From the NCBI RefSeq assembly GCF_000275865.1, contig NZ_CM001555.1:618827-682826 (forward strand): a stretch of DNA of 64,000 bases. The letters run 5' to 3'. The DNA is from Methanofollis liminatans DSM 4140 (GTDB lineage Archaea; Halobacteriota; Methanomicrobia; Methanomicrobiales; Methanofollaceae). Of the stretch, positions 27,255 through 35,772 are shown piece after piece; within the stretch, counting starts at the first letter, position 1; every line of letters begins with the position of its first letter. The position numbers and the translations under genes were made by a program. The notes under the pieces are model-generated. The model had not been told where the DNA came from, ran no database searches, and was given only the letters and a program-made list of their open reading frames with translations.

Positions 27255-28106
27255 CTATTTTAGATTCAGCGTGCCTAGCACAGATTCGTGGGCGATCACC
27301 GTGTCATTTATACCATATACGATTGCTGTCACAGAGATCCGATCTCCATCACTCCCGAGTTTGTTGGTGGTCTTTAAGGTATGATTGTAATAGAAGGCCT
27401 CCACCTCGCTCTGGGTCAGGTTCATAGCGACAATCTGGTTTGGGATTTCGTTATTGTTGCTGTCGAGGAGAACGTTGTAATTGTAGATGACCATATGGAC
27501 GTATTTTGCGGCGATTGTCGAGACATTCACGGAGAAAGTGAAGTCCTTTTTCATATCTATGACATACTCCTGCTCCACATCAGGTCCGACGATCATAATC
27601 GGCGATGTCTCATTCCCGCCTCCCGGCACCGGCGTCACCGTCACCACCGGCAGCGTCCCCGATCCCCCGGCATCCGCATATGCCCCTGCCGTCGCCGCCC
27701 CGAACCCAGAGGGTTCGGCGATCACCGTCTCGCCGCCGCCCGAATCGACGACCGAGACGACGACCCGTTCGGGGGTGCCTCCGCCTGTGTAAGTGAGGTT
27801 CTCGCCGATCGACCAGATATCGTCGCCTGCGAGGGCGAACTCATCGGTCCGGTCCACAAGCCCGCTCCCATTGTCCACGTAGATCCGGTAGTTCCCCGCG
27901 GCGAGGGTGTCGCCGCCCTCGTGGAGGAGGACAAACGTGGTGTTGTCTACTGTCGTTCCCGCCACCACGCTCACGTGCGGGACCTCTGAGGGCGGGGGCT
28001 GGGAGAAGAGCGCCACCGCCACGATCGCCACGCCGAGCACTGCCAGCGATACAAGAAGTATCGCTCCGATCACCTCGGAAACACCCTGTTCGTCTGTCAC
28101 TATCAT
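27255..28106 (-). CDS. Archaeal type IV pilin-like protein (DUF1628 type)
   Basis: A 283-residue protein beginning MIVTDEQGVSEVIGAILLV: the D/E-QGVSEVIG motif and following hydrophobic helix are the archaeal pilin signature cleaved by a prepilin peptidase. The ectodomain has FVLLHEGGDTLAAGNYRIYVD, paralleled in the giant neighbour (RLILRHEGGDPLRKGEFQIFVN), so the two share a pilin head. The ATG at 28106, with GAGGTG upstream, is preferred to a GTG at 28115. It lies 8 bp upstream of the adhesin gene. Confidence 0.88.
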   Translation of the reverse strand: MIVTDEQGVSEVIGAILLVSLAVLGVAIVAVALFSQPPPSEVPHVSVVAGTTVDNTTFVLLHEGGDTLAAGNYRIYVDNGSGLVDRTDEFALAGDDIWSIGENLTYTGGGTPERVVVSVVDSGGGETVIAEPSGFGAATAGAYADAGGSGTLPVVTVTPVPGGGNETSPIMIVGPDVEQEYVIDMKKDFTFSVNVSTIAAKYVHMVIYNYNVLLDSNNNEIPNQIVAMNLTQSEVEAFYYNHTLKTTNKLGSDGDRISVTAIVYGINDTVIAHESVLGTLNLK

Positions 28107-28116
28107 CGTCTTCACC

Positions 28117-29019
28117 TCACTCGATCAATGATGCTGCCGTTGCGATGCTCACCCGATAGTCTGCCTGCACGGTCCTGAGGGTGACGTCCTCCCTGGCGCC
28201 TGTATCCGGGCCTGTGATATTGATATATGCCGTTTCCGCCCCTCTCCCGACCGCATACCATGCAGGCTTGATCCTCTCGCGGAGTGCCGCCTCCTTAAAC
28301 ACCCGCTCCCATGCCCGCGCCATGCCCTCGTCGCCCGCCTCGATCGAGATCTTCACCCAGGGGAAGGTGCCGGTGAGGTTTGCATAGGGCGGCATGTCAC
28401 GCAGCCTTGTTTCGATCCGCACCGGCCCTGACCCGGCGAGGAGGGCCGATCCGGTGATGTTCACCGGCGCGATGCACACTGAGGCGTTGCCGCTGACATT
28501 GTAGAACGAGAAGGAGGGGGAGACCCGCACCGTCGTCCCACCGCTCTGGGTGAGGAAGACCCCGCCCATCTGGTAGGTCCAGGTCTGGTCCACCCAGTAG
28601 TTGTTCCCGGAAACATACTGGAGACTGCCGAGCGGGATCGCCGTTGTGTTGGTCGGCGTCGTGATCGTCAGGGCCGCCCCGCCCGACCTGACGCTCACCG
28701 CCCCGGACGACCCGGCCGGGCTGAGGATCGGGAGGGAGAGTCCTCCTCCCTGCGTCGCCGCCGACCCGGTGCCGAGGTCGAAGGCCGTCGAGAGGGTGAC
28801 GCCGGTCACGTTATTTTTGTTCACCCAGAGCGAATCGAGGGCGATCTTGTAGTCGGTGAAACGGTCCTTCACCATGTTCATATGCTCGATCTCGTTCGCC
28901 CGCCCCTCTGCCGGCACGGCATAGATCTGGTAGACGGAGAGCGCCATGACGAGCACTCCCAGAAGGAGCACGAATCCGACGACCTCGGAGAGACCTTCTT
29001 CGTTCAGGGCGGCAGGCAT
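28117..29019 (-). CDS. Pilin-signal membrane-anchored surface protein
   Basis: A 300-residue protein with the N-terminus NEEGLSEVVGFVLLLGVLVMALSVYQIYAV: a pilin-like cleavage motif and helix, then a Ser/Gly/Thr-rich extracellular domain rich in NVT/NIT sequons. It is first in the operon with the DUF1628 pilin and the PKD/PA14/LamG protein, and its TATA box is visible just upstream. It resembles the halo- and methanoarchaeal DUF7289-like family by N-terminus and size. The assignment is by motif only. Confidence 0.8.
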   Translation of the reverse strand: MPAALNEEGLSEVVGFVLLLGVLVMALSVYQIYAVPAEGRANEIEHMNMVKDRFTDYKIALDSLWVNKNNVTGVTLSTAFDLGTGSAATQGGGLSLPILSPAGSSGAVSVRSGGAALTITTPTNTTAIPLGSLQYVSGNNYWVDQTWTYQMGGVFLTQSGGTTVRVSPSFSFYNVSGNASVCIAPVNITGSALLAGSGPVRIETRLRDMPPYANLTGTFPWVKISIEAGDEGMARAWERVFKEAALRERIKPAWYAVGRGAETAYINITGPDTGAREDVTLRTVQADYRVSIATAASLIE

Positions 29020-29042
29020 TGTACCGGTGTTTTTTTCCCGGG

Positions 29043-29055
29043 CTCTATATATTCC
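29043..29055 (-). promoter_or_regulatory. TATA box of the pilin operon
   Basis: On the minus strand GGAATATATAGAG lies 24-36 bp upstream of the start codon at 29019. That spacing would make the transcript leaderless or nearly so. Confidence 0.55.
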
Positions 29056-29145
29056 TTTCAGAATGTACGCTCCTGCAGACGTGCATAATGTTAAGAAATC
29101 GCCGGTTCATAATTATAAGAAGATAAAATAGCGGGGAATTCCGAC

Positions 29146-30147
29146 GTGTCCGAAATCACAGGCAGCACATCCCGTCTGGCGCGGGGCTGCGTCCTCTGTT
29201 ACGAGGGCGCCAAGATGGTCCTTTTTGTGACCGGCAGGTGCGGGCGGGACTGCTGGTACTGCCCCATCTCTGAGAAGCGGCGGAACGGCGATCTGGTCTA
29301 TGCCAACGATCGCGTGGTGACGTCGCCGGACGACATCATCGAGGAGGCCGAGATGATGAGCGCTCTCGGGAGCAGCATCACCGGGGGCGAACCCTTCCTG
29401 GTGCTCGACGTGGTCGTCAACGCCTGCCGTCTCCTCAAGGAGCACTTCGGGCCCGACCACCACATCCACCTCTACACCGGGATCGCACCGACAGAAAAGC
29501 AACTGCTCCCGCTCCGCGGGCTCGTCGACGAGATCCGTCTCCACCCGCCGCAGGAGGTCTGGGGTCGCATCCTCGACTCGCCCTATGCCCGCTCGGTCGA
29601 GACCGCCCGCCGCCTCGGGTTCTCGATCGGGATCGAGGTGCCATCCCTGCCCGGGATCGAGGCCCTTCGGGCGATCCTTCCAGACCTCGACTTCCTCAAC
29701 ATCAACGAACTCGAGTGGAGCGAGACGAACGCCGAAGCGATGCGTCTGCGTGGCCTTGACCTGGAGGACGGCCTTCACAACGCCGTCGGCGGCGCCGCAG
29801 CGCTCGCAGAACCCCTTCTTGACGATCCGAAAGTGCACTTCTGTTCGTCCGGCTTCAAGGACTCGGTCCAGCTGCGCGAGCGTCTTCGGCGCATCGCCGG
29901 GAACACCGCCCGCCCCTTCGACGAGATCACCGAGGACGGCACCATCGTCTACGGCCTCCTCGAACTGGAAGACGACGTCCTGCCGCCGGTCCTCCGCGAA
30001 CATATTTATGATATCGAGGTCTCTGGTGATAAGGTTGAGATGGCCTGGTGGGTGCTTGCCGAATTGAAAGATGAACTCCCCGGTAAAAAGTCCGTGATCG
30101 AGCGCTACCCCAATGGGGGGATCATCCTGGAGGTGACGCCGCTCTGA
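29146..30147 (+). CDS. Radical SAM protein of unknown substrate
   Basis: A 333-residue protein with GTG start. The cluster motif CGRDCWYCPISEKRR (about residues 29-43) and ITGGEP (about 85) define a radical SAM fold. HLYTGIAPTEKQL and LDFLNINELEWSETNAEAMRLRG follow. It overlaps the cis-prenyltransferase gene (CTGA at 30144-30147), so the two are probably co-translated. The product may be linked to lipid carriers by position only. Confidence 0.88.
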   Translation: MSEITGSTSRLARGCVLCYEGAKMVLFVTGRCGRDCWYCPISEKRRNGDLVYANDRVVTSPDDIIEEAEMMSALGSSITGGEPFLVLDVVVNACRLLKEHFGPDHHIHLYTGIAPTEKQLLPLRGLVDEIRLHPPQEVWGRILDSPYARSVETARRLGFSIGIEVPSLPGIEALRAILPDLDFLNINELEWSETNAEAMRLRGLDLEDGLHNAVGGAAALAEPLLDDPKVHFCSSGFKDSVQLRERLRRIAGNTARPFDEITEDGTIVYGLLELEDDVLPPVLREHIYDIEVSGDKVEMAWWVLAELKDELPGKKSVIERYPNGGIILEVTPL

Positions 30148-30908
30148 GGATCAGAGACCGGATCGATCCGCTCTACGAGCGCTACCTGCAGTGGCAGTGC
30201 AAACATATCCCCGGCCACATCGCCATCATACAGGACGGCAACCGCAGGTATGCCCGCCTCCTCGGGGTCGGAACGATCGAGGGCCATCGTGCAGGCGCCG
30301 AGACGACCCAGCAGGTGCTTGAATGGGCAAAGGAGATCGGGATCAGGACGATCACGCTCTACTCCTTCTCCACCGAGAACTTCAACCGTGACGAGGGTGA
30401 GGTCAACTACCTCTTCGATATCTTCAAGGAGAAGTTCATCGGCGTTCTCAGCGACGAGCGGGTCCATGCAAATCAGATCAGGGTCCAGATGATCGGCGAC
30501 CGATCGATGCTCCCTCCAGACCTTCTTGAGACGATCGAAGCCGCCGAAGAAGCCACCCGCCACTACAGCCGCTTCTTCCTCAACATCGCCCTTGCCTACG
30601 GGGGCAGGAACGAGCTGGTCCATGCCGCCCGGCGGGTGGTCGCCGGCGTCCGCGAGGGCTCAATCGCCTCTGACGAGATCACGCCGCGTACGGTCGAGAA
30701 CTACCTGTACGAGGGCCTCCACCTCCCCCCGGTCGACCTGATCATCAGGACCGGAAACGAGCGGCGCACCTCGAACTTTCTGCCATGGATGGCAAACGGA
30801 AACGAGTGTGCCGTCTATTTCTGTGCGCCGTACTGGCCGCTCTTCAGGAAGATCGATCTCCTGCGGGCGATACGCCTCTATGACCAGCGGATCCGTGCCA
30901 GAGAATAG
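30144..30908 (+). CDS. uppS: Cis-prenyltransferase (polyprenyl diphosphate synthase), probable CTG start
   Basis: Makes the long-chain polyprenyl diphosphate that becomes the dolichol-type carrier for glycosylation. The catalytic motif IAIIQDGNRRYAR lies at codons from about 30219. LYSFSTENFNR and IIRTGNERRTSNFLPW are also typical. The first ATG in frame (30315) lies beyond the catalytic Asp, and there is no ATG, GTG or TTG upstream of it that would keep the motif. A CTG at 30144, overlapping the previous stop as CTGA, has GGAGGTG (30129-30135) eight bases before it, so I take it as the start (254 residues). Confidence 0.88.
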   Translation: MRIRDRIDPLYERYLQWQCKHIPGHIAIIQDGNRRYARLLGVGTIEGHRAGAETTQQVLEWAKEIGIRTITLYSFSTENFNRDEGEVNYLFDIFKEKFIGVLSDERVHANQIRVQMIGDRSMLPPDLLETIEAAEEATRHYSRFFLNIALAYGGRNELVHAARRVVAGVREGSIASDEITPRTVENYLYEGLHLPPVDLIIRTGNERRTSNFLPWMANGNECAVYFCAPYWPLFRKIDLLRAIRLYDQRIRARE

Positions 30909-30914
30909 GGGGCC

Positions 30915-31505
30915 TCAGGCCCCAAAACGTCTTTTTCTTGCTCCGAAGTCCCTTAGTGCCCTGAGAAAATCGATCTTTCTGAACAACGTCCAGTTCACAT
31001 CCAGGAAGAAAAACTCCGAGTATACCGACTGCCAGATGAGAAAATCGGTGAGATAATTGCCGCCGGTCTTGATCACCAGGTCAGGGGCGCACCTGAAGGT
31101 GAGGTGCCGTTCGATCACCGCTTCGTCGATCTCTTCGGCACACGTCTCTTCTGCGGCGATATTTTTGATGCATGCGGCAATCTCTTCCCTTCCGCTCTTG
31201 CCGACGGCGACGATGACGTTCATCCCCTCTCCTGTCGTCTCGATCCGGTCACCGATATGGAGGTTGAGCCTGCCGATAGCGGCGATCTTTCTGATCTCAG
31301 GCAGGCAGGGTGCGATCCGGCCGGGGTCGTCGGTGGAGATGTGAAAGGTGGCGGCCTCAAGCCCGGCGTCCCTGCACCACCCGGCCACCTCGACGATCTT
31401 CTGCGGGGCCTCGATCATATCCTCCTCGGTGATCATGAAACAGATCTCTCGGGGAAGGACGGTGAGGCTGCGCTGCAGCCTCCGTTCATAAAACCAGCGG
31501 ATCAT
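30915..31505 (-). CDS. Cis-prenyltransferase-like protein without catalytic aspartate
   Basis: A 196-residue paralogue of the convergent neighbour. The C-terminal halves align (APDLVIKTGGNYLTDFLIW versus VDLIIRTGNERRTSNFLPW; LFRKIDFLRAL versus LFRKIDLLRAI). At the active-site position it reads ICFMITEEDM instead of IAIIQDGNRRYA, so the phosphate-binding Asp-Gly-Asn-Arg-Arg is gone. Non-catalytic subunits of this kind (NgBR in animals, and a heteromeric enzyme reported in Methanosarcina mazei) pair with a catalytic subunit. It overlaps PolX by 4 bp. Confidence 0.82.
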   Translation of the reverse strand: MIRWFYERRLQRSLTVLPREICFMITEEDMIEAPQKIVEVAGWCRDAGLEAATFHISTDDPGRIAPCLPEIRKIAAIGRLNLHIGDRIETTGEGMNVIVAVGKSGREEIAACIKNIAAEETCAEEIDEAVIERHLTFRCAPDLVIKTGGNYLTDFLIWQSVYSEFFFLDVNWTLFRKIDFLRALRDFGARKRRFGA

Positions 31506-33187
31506 CTCCGCATCTCCAGAAGGGCCTCGGCAGTGCGGGTGTTGAGGACGTCATGGGGCCCGCACCATCCCCGGCGGGCCAGGGCGACGCCATATCTCAT
31601 ATGGGCAAATTCAGGCTTTCGGTGCGTGTCGGTCCCGATCGCAAGTATCACGCCCCTTTCTTTTGCCTGCCTGATATAAATATCATCCAGATCCATCCGC
31701 GCCGGCGATGCGTTGATCTCAAGGGCCGTCCCGGTCGCGGCAGCCGCCTCGATGACCCTTCCGATGTCGAGCGCTGTCCCGGGGCGGTGGCCGATGAGGC
31801 GGGCGGTCGGGTGCCCAAGGATATCTACGTGCTCGTTTTCGAGGGCGGCGATCACCCTCCGCGTCATCGTATCCCCGTCCTGCCTGAAGGCCGAGTGCAC
31901 CGAGGCGACCACCAGGTCGCAGGCTTCAAGTGTTGCATCAGGGAGAGAGAGCCTCCCGTCCGGGAGGATGTCGGCCTCGACCCCGGCGAGAAGGGTGCAG
32001 GACGAGGTTCTGTTCTCCGCCCTGATCGCCTGCCGCTGTTTTTCCAGCCGCCTGGCATCGAGGCCGTGGGTGATCCCGATGCCGGCCGAGTGATCGGTGA
32101 TCAGGATGTACTCGTAGCCCATCCGCTCTCCCTCTGCGGCGATCTCTTCCAGGGAGAGCACGCCGTCGCTCCAGTCCGAGTGGACGTGGAGGTCGCCCCT
32201 GATCCCGGCCTCGTCCAGGAGAGGGGGGAGCGCCCCGCTCAGGGCGGCCTCCACCTCCCCGCGGTCCTCCCTGAGTTCAGGCGGGACCTGGCTCATGCCG
32301 AGGGCGGAAAATACGCCCTCCTCTGTCGGGAAGATCTGGAGGTTTCCCGATCCCCGGTCGGTCAGGCCGTACTCGTTCAGGCGCATCTCCTTTCTCCCGG
32401 CGATCTCCCTGAGCCTGATGTTGAAGGCCTTCGATCCGGTGAGGTAGATCAGCATGGCGCCGATCGATCCCGGGTCGGCAAACCTGATGTCGGCCCGTCG
32501 CCCGCCGACCGTCACCGAGATCTTTCGCTCCCCCTCGTCGATGACGGCGTCTGCAATCCGCCTGAGGGCCAGACTCGTCTCCCGTGGCGGTGCCGTCGTG
32601 ACGATGTCGATGTCCCCGATGGTGGAGCGGCCGCGCCTCAGGCTCCCGGCCACCCATGAATCCCCCGGAATTGCGGCGGTAAGCGCCGCGGCCAGTCGTT
32701 CGGCCTCGGCCCGGTTCATCCGTCCTGCCCCTTCTCTCGCCTCTGCGATCGCCTTCAAGATATCGTCTTCCTTCTTTGCCCCGAACCCTTTCAGGGCCCT
32801 GATCCGTCGGCTTCGTGCTGCAGCCTCAAGGGCTTCGATCCCATCCACCCCGAGGCCGGTCCAGAGTTTCCTGACCGTCTTCGGGCCGACCCCGTTGAGA
32901 TCGAGGAGGCGGATGAGGCCCGGGGGGGTGGCGGCACGAAGCCTCTCCAGCTCGGCACAGGTGCCGGCATTCAGGATATCCTGTATTTTTCCGGCGATCG
33001 CCTCTCCTACGCCGGGTATCGCCTCGAGATCTTCTGTGCTCAGAGAGGAGATCGGCTCTGCGAGATGATCGATCTGTTCGGCCGCCCTCGTATATGCCCT
33101 GATTTTGAAGGGGTTCTCTCCCTGGATCTCCAGCAGCGCTCCGATCTCACCGAGGAGCCGTGCCACCTCCCGGTTGCTCGTCGCCAT
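31502..33187 (-). CDS. polX: PolX: family X DNA polymerase with PHP domain
   Basis: A 561-residue repair enzyme. Helix-hairpin-helix modules come first (AIPGVGEAIAGKIQDI near 55, LLDLNGVGPKTVRKLW near 95). The nucleotidyltransferase core GSLRRGRSTIGDIDIV (catalytic Asp pair) lies near 180-195. The C-terminal PHP phosphoesterase domain has DLHVHSDWSDG (about 340), ITDHSAG and GTDTHRKPEF. It fills short gaps in base excision repair and has 3'-5' exonuclease via PHP. Length fits the family (about 570). Confidence 0.95.
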   Translation of the reverse strand: MATSNREVARLLGEIGALLEIQGENPFKIRAYTRAAEQIDHLAEPISSLSTEDLEAIPGVGEAIAGKIQDILNAGTCAELERLRAATPPGLIRLLDLNGVGPKTVRKLWTGLGVDGIEALEAAARSRRIRALKGFGAKKEDDILKAIAEAREGAGRMNRAEAERLAAALTAAIPGDSWVAGSLRRGRSTIGDIDIVTTAPPRETSLALRRIADAVIDEGERKISVTVGGRRADIRFADPGSIGAMLIYLTGSKAFNIRLREIAGRKEMRLNEYGLTDRGSGNLQIFPTEEGVFSALGMSQVPPELREDRGEVEAALSGALPPLLDEAGIRGDLHVHSDWSDGVLSLEEIAAEGERMGYEYILITDHSAGIGITHGLDARRLEKQRQAIRAENRTSSCTLLAGVEADILPDGRLSLPDATLEACDLVVASVHSAFRQDGDTMTRRVIAALENEHVDILGHPTARLIGHRPGTALDIGRVIEAAAATGTALEINASPARMDLDDIYIRQAKERGVILAIGTDTHRKPEFAHMRYGVALARRGWCGPHDVLNTRTAEALLEMRR

Positions 33188-33270
33188 GCATGAAGGTGGG
33201 TTTGTTCCTATATAGCGCTTGAGTGACCGCCCTCTCTTCTGTCTCCCTTTCTGCAGGGAAGCAAATCCAT

Positions 33271-33288
33271 ATGAGCAAAAAGCTCAAA
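33271..33288 (+). promoter_or_regulatory. Candidate operator of the dtxR-feoB operon
   Basis: ATATGAGC-AAAAA-GCTCAAAT is an inverted repeat (arms match at seven of eight positions) immediately before the regulator's start codon. A TATA-like CTATATAG (near 33210) lies upstream. The position is suitable for autoregulation by the iron-type regulator encoded next. Confidence 0.45.
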
Positions 33289-33296
33289 TGGAATGT

Positions 33297-33923
33297 ATGA
33301 ATTCCTCCGTCCGTGAAGACTGCCTTGAGGCAATTCTCACCCTGACGCAGGCGAACGGTGGCTCTGTGGCCGCAGAGGGGATCCTGGCGGCGGTGGACGC
33401 GGACAGGGCCGAGGTTGAGGCATGTCTCGCAGGACTTGTTGCCGATGGAGCGGTCCGGAAGGACGATAGGGGATATCTCCTCTCCACCGAGGGAAAGCGC
33501 ATTGCCGAAGCGGTCCTCAGAAAACATCGCGTCCTTGAGTGTTTCCTCTGCGAAATGCTTGGTATGGACACCGGGGCCGCTTCAAAAGAGGCCTGTGTCC
33601 TCGAGCACGAGATCTCTGACGAGGCCATCGACCGCCTTTCCAGATATATCGAGCGGCCCGGCCACGGCCCGAGGCGGCACTGTGCCGGGCGCTGCCGCGA
33701 ACACAGCCTGCTGGAGTTTGCCGAGGGCGATCTCCTCGAGATCACCATGATCCGCTGCCTCAGCCGGAACCGCCGTCTGATCGACCTCGGCCTCATCCCG
33801 GGCGAGCAGATCACGATCAGGCGCAAACTCTATAACGACGCCATTGTGGTCAGGGTGAAGGGTGCGGATATCGCACTCTCCCCTGAGATCGCATCGACCA
33901 TCTTTGCGGAGCCGGTCAGATGA
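33297..33923 (+). CDS. DtxR-family metal-dependent regulator with fused FeoA domain
   Basis: A 208-residue regulator. Winged helix residues about 3-65, dimerisation and metal-site segment CVLEHEISDEAIDRLSRYIE (about 95-115), a cysteine/histidine patch HGPRRHCAGRCREHS, and a FeoA-like SH3 domain (about 137-208, LIDLGLIPGEQITIRR). The ATG at 33297 is the most family-like start; an ATG at 33288 is possible. The stop overlaps feoB by 4 bp. It probably represses feoB when ferrous iron is abundant. Confidence 0.88.
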   Translation: MNSSVREDCLEAILTLTQANGGSVAAEGILAAVDADRAEVEACLAGLVADGAVRKDDRGYLLSTEGKRIAEAVLRKHRVLECFLCEMLGMDTGAASKEACVLEHEISDEAIDRLSRYIERPGHGPRRHCAGRCREHSLLEFAEGDLLEITMIRCLSRNRRLIDLGLIPGEQITIRRKLYNDAIVVRVKGADIALSPEIASTIFAEPVR

Positions 33924-35770
33924 GGTGCGCGCTCATCGGCAATCCGAGCGTCGGCAAATCCCTGATCTTCAACCAGCTCACCGGCCTTGGCGTCGAGGTG
34001 AGCAACTACCCGGGGACGACGGTCGAACTGATGCAGGGAAAACTCTGTCACCAGGGTTCGACCCTGCAGGTCGTCGATCTTCCCGGGATCTATTCGATGG
34101 ACGGCGACTCGGCCGAGGAAGAACTCGTCCGGACCTACCTTCTTGCAGAAACTCCCGATGCGGTGATCGCTGTCCTTGACGCCACCAGGATGGAGCGGAA
34201 CCTCTACCTCCTCCTCCAGCTCGCCGAATACGGGATCCCGATGGTCGTCGTCATCAACATGATCGACGAGGCGGCGCAGCAGGGGATCATCATCGACAGC
34301 AGGCGCCTCTCCTCGGTCCTGGGGGCGCCGGTGATCGAGACCGCTGCATCCCTGGGAAAAAACATCGGCGAGATCGTGCCGGCGGTCCTCTCCTCGGCAC
34401 GGCCGGCCGCGATCGCCGTCCCCTATACCCCGCAGATCGAGGCCGCCATCAGGAGCCTTGGCAAACTCTACGGTGCCACCCGCCTCCAGGCACTCCATGC
34501 CCTTCAGGGTATCGGCACCTCCAGTGATCTCATCGAAGGGGCGCGAACGATCGCCGGGGAGATCGAGTCCCTCAACCACATGTCGGCCCACCAGATCATC
34601 GGCGCAAACCGGCACCTCTGTGCCCACCGGATCGCTGCCGATGTCGTCGGGGCGCAGGAACCTGACCGACGCTTCTCGGCCGACCGTCTGCTCACAAAGG
34701 CGTTCCCCGGCATCCCGATCCTTGCCGTGGTCCTCCTCTCGATGCTGCTCACCGTCTTTATCGCCGGCTCGTTCCTGGAAGAGCTGATCGTCGATATTTT
34801 TACCGTCCTTGCGATCGAGCCCTTTCAGACCCTTTCCCTCCCCCCCCTTGCCACCGCCCTCGGGATGGCGGCCCTCCTTGCCATCGTTGCCGGCCTCGGC
34901 ATCGCCTTTCCATTCGTCCTCATCTTCTACCTCCTCCTCTCTATCGTTGAGGATACCGGCTACCTGACGCGGGCGGCGTTCCTTGCCGACCGGTTGATGC
35001 ACGGCCTCGGCCTCCACGGCGGCGCCATCATCCCGATGGTGATGGCCTTCGGCTGCAATGTGCCGGCGGTGATGGCGGCAAGCCAGCTCCGGACGGTGCG
35101 TGAACGGACGATCGCCGCCTTTCTGGTCACGATGGTCCCCTGCTCGGCCAGGACGGTGATCATCACCGGCATCGTGGCGGCGTTTGTCGGGTTGTGGGCG
35201 GCCCTTTCCATTTATCTGATCGTCCTCGTCCTGATCGTACTCACCGGCGTGTTTCTGGCACGGAATATCCCGGGCGGGCAATATGGTATGATCCTGGAGA
35301 TGGCGCCGCTCCGAATGCCCGATCCCGTGCTGGTCATGAAAAAATCGTGGGGGCGGATCCAGGAGTTTCTCTTTATCGCCATGCCCCTGCTGCTCGCGGG
35401 CAGCGTCGTCCTCGGCGCCCTCGATTACTACGGTGTGGTGGATGCATTCTCCCTCATCGTCGCTCCGGTCTCCGAGGGGTTCCTCGGACTCCCTGCCTAT
35501 GTCACGACCGCCCTCCTCTTCGGGATCCTGCGCAAGGAGATGGCGTTTGAAACCCTGGCCGTGCTCTCGGGCACTGCCGATCTCGGTTCGGTGCTGACCG
35601 GCGTCCAGCTCTATACGTTTGCGGTGATCAGCGTGCTGTTTGTCCCCTGTATCTCGACAATCGCCGTGATACTCCGTCAGATGGGGATGAGGGTGACGCT
35701 GGCCGTCTCGGCCTACACGATTACGCTTGGCTTTTTAATAGGGGGACTCATACACTTTATCGCAGGATAA
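33920..35770 (+). CDS. feoB: Ferrous iron transporter B
   Basis: A 616-residue membrane GTPase. G1 GNPSVGKS (residues 7-14), G2 region NYPGTTVE, G3 DLPGIYSM, G4 NMID. The two Gate-type membrane repeats follow, with about nine hydrophobic segments (for example VVLLSMLLTVFIAG and CNVPAVMAASQLRTVRERTI with a conserved Cys). It is shorter than bacterial FeoB (about 770), as in other archaea. It starts inside the regulator's stop (ATGA). Confidence 0.95.
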   Translation: MRCALIGNPSVGKSLIFNQLTGLGVEVSNYPGTTVELMQGKLCHQGSTLQVVDLPGIYSMDGDSAEEELVRTYLLAETPDAVIAVLDATRMERNLYLLLQLAEYGIPMVVVINMIDEAAQQGIIIDSRRLSSVLGAPVIETAASLGKNIGEIVPAVLSSARPAAIAVPYTPQIEAAIRSLGKLYGATRLQALHALQGIGTSSDLIEGARTIAGEIESLNHMSAHQIIGANRHLCAHRIAADVVGAQEPDRRFSADRLLTKAFPGIPILAVVLLSMLLTVFIAGSFLEELIVDIFTVLAIEPFQTLSLPPLATALGMAALLAIVAGLGIAFPFVLIFYLLLSIVEDTGYLTRAAFLADRLMHGLGLHGGAIIPMVMAFGCNVPAVMAASQLRTVRERTIAAFLVTMVPCSARTVIITGIVAAFVGLWAALSIYLIVLVLIVLTGVFLARNIPGGQYGMILEMAPLRMPDPVLVMKKSWGRIQEFLFIAMPLLLAGSVVLGALDYYGVVDAFSLIVAPVSEGFLGLPAYVTTALLFGILRKEMAFETLAVLSGTADLGSVLTGVQLYTFAVISVLFVPCISTIAVILRQMGMRVTLAVSAYTITLGFLIGGLIHFIAG

Positions 35771-35772
35771 AG

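Noticed and set aside
33830-35281. A 483-codon minus-strand open frame opposite feoB
   Set aside because: It is antisense to FeoB. Its charged low-complexity translation is typical of complement frames.
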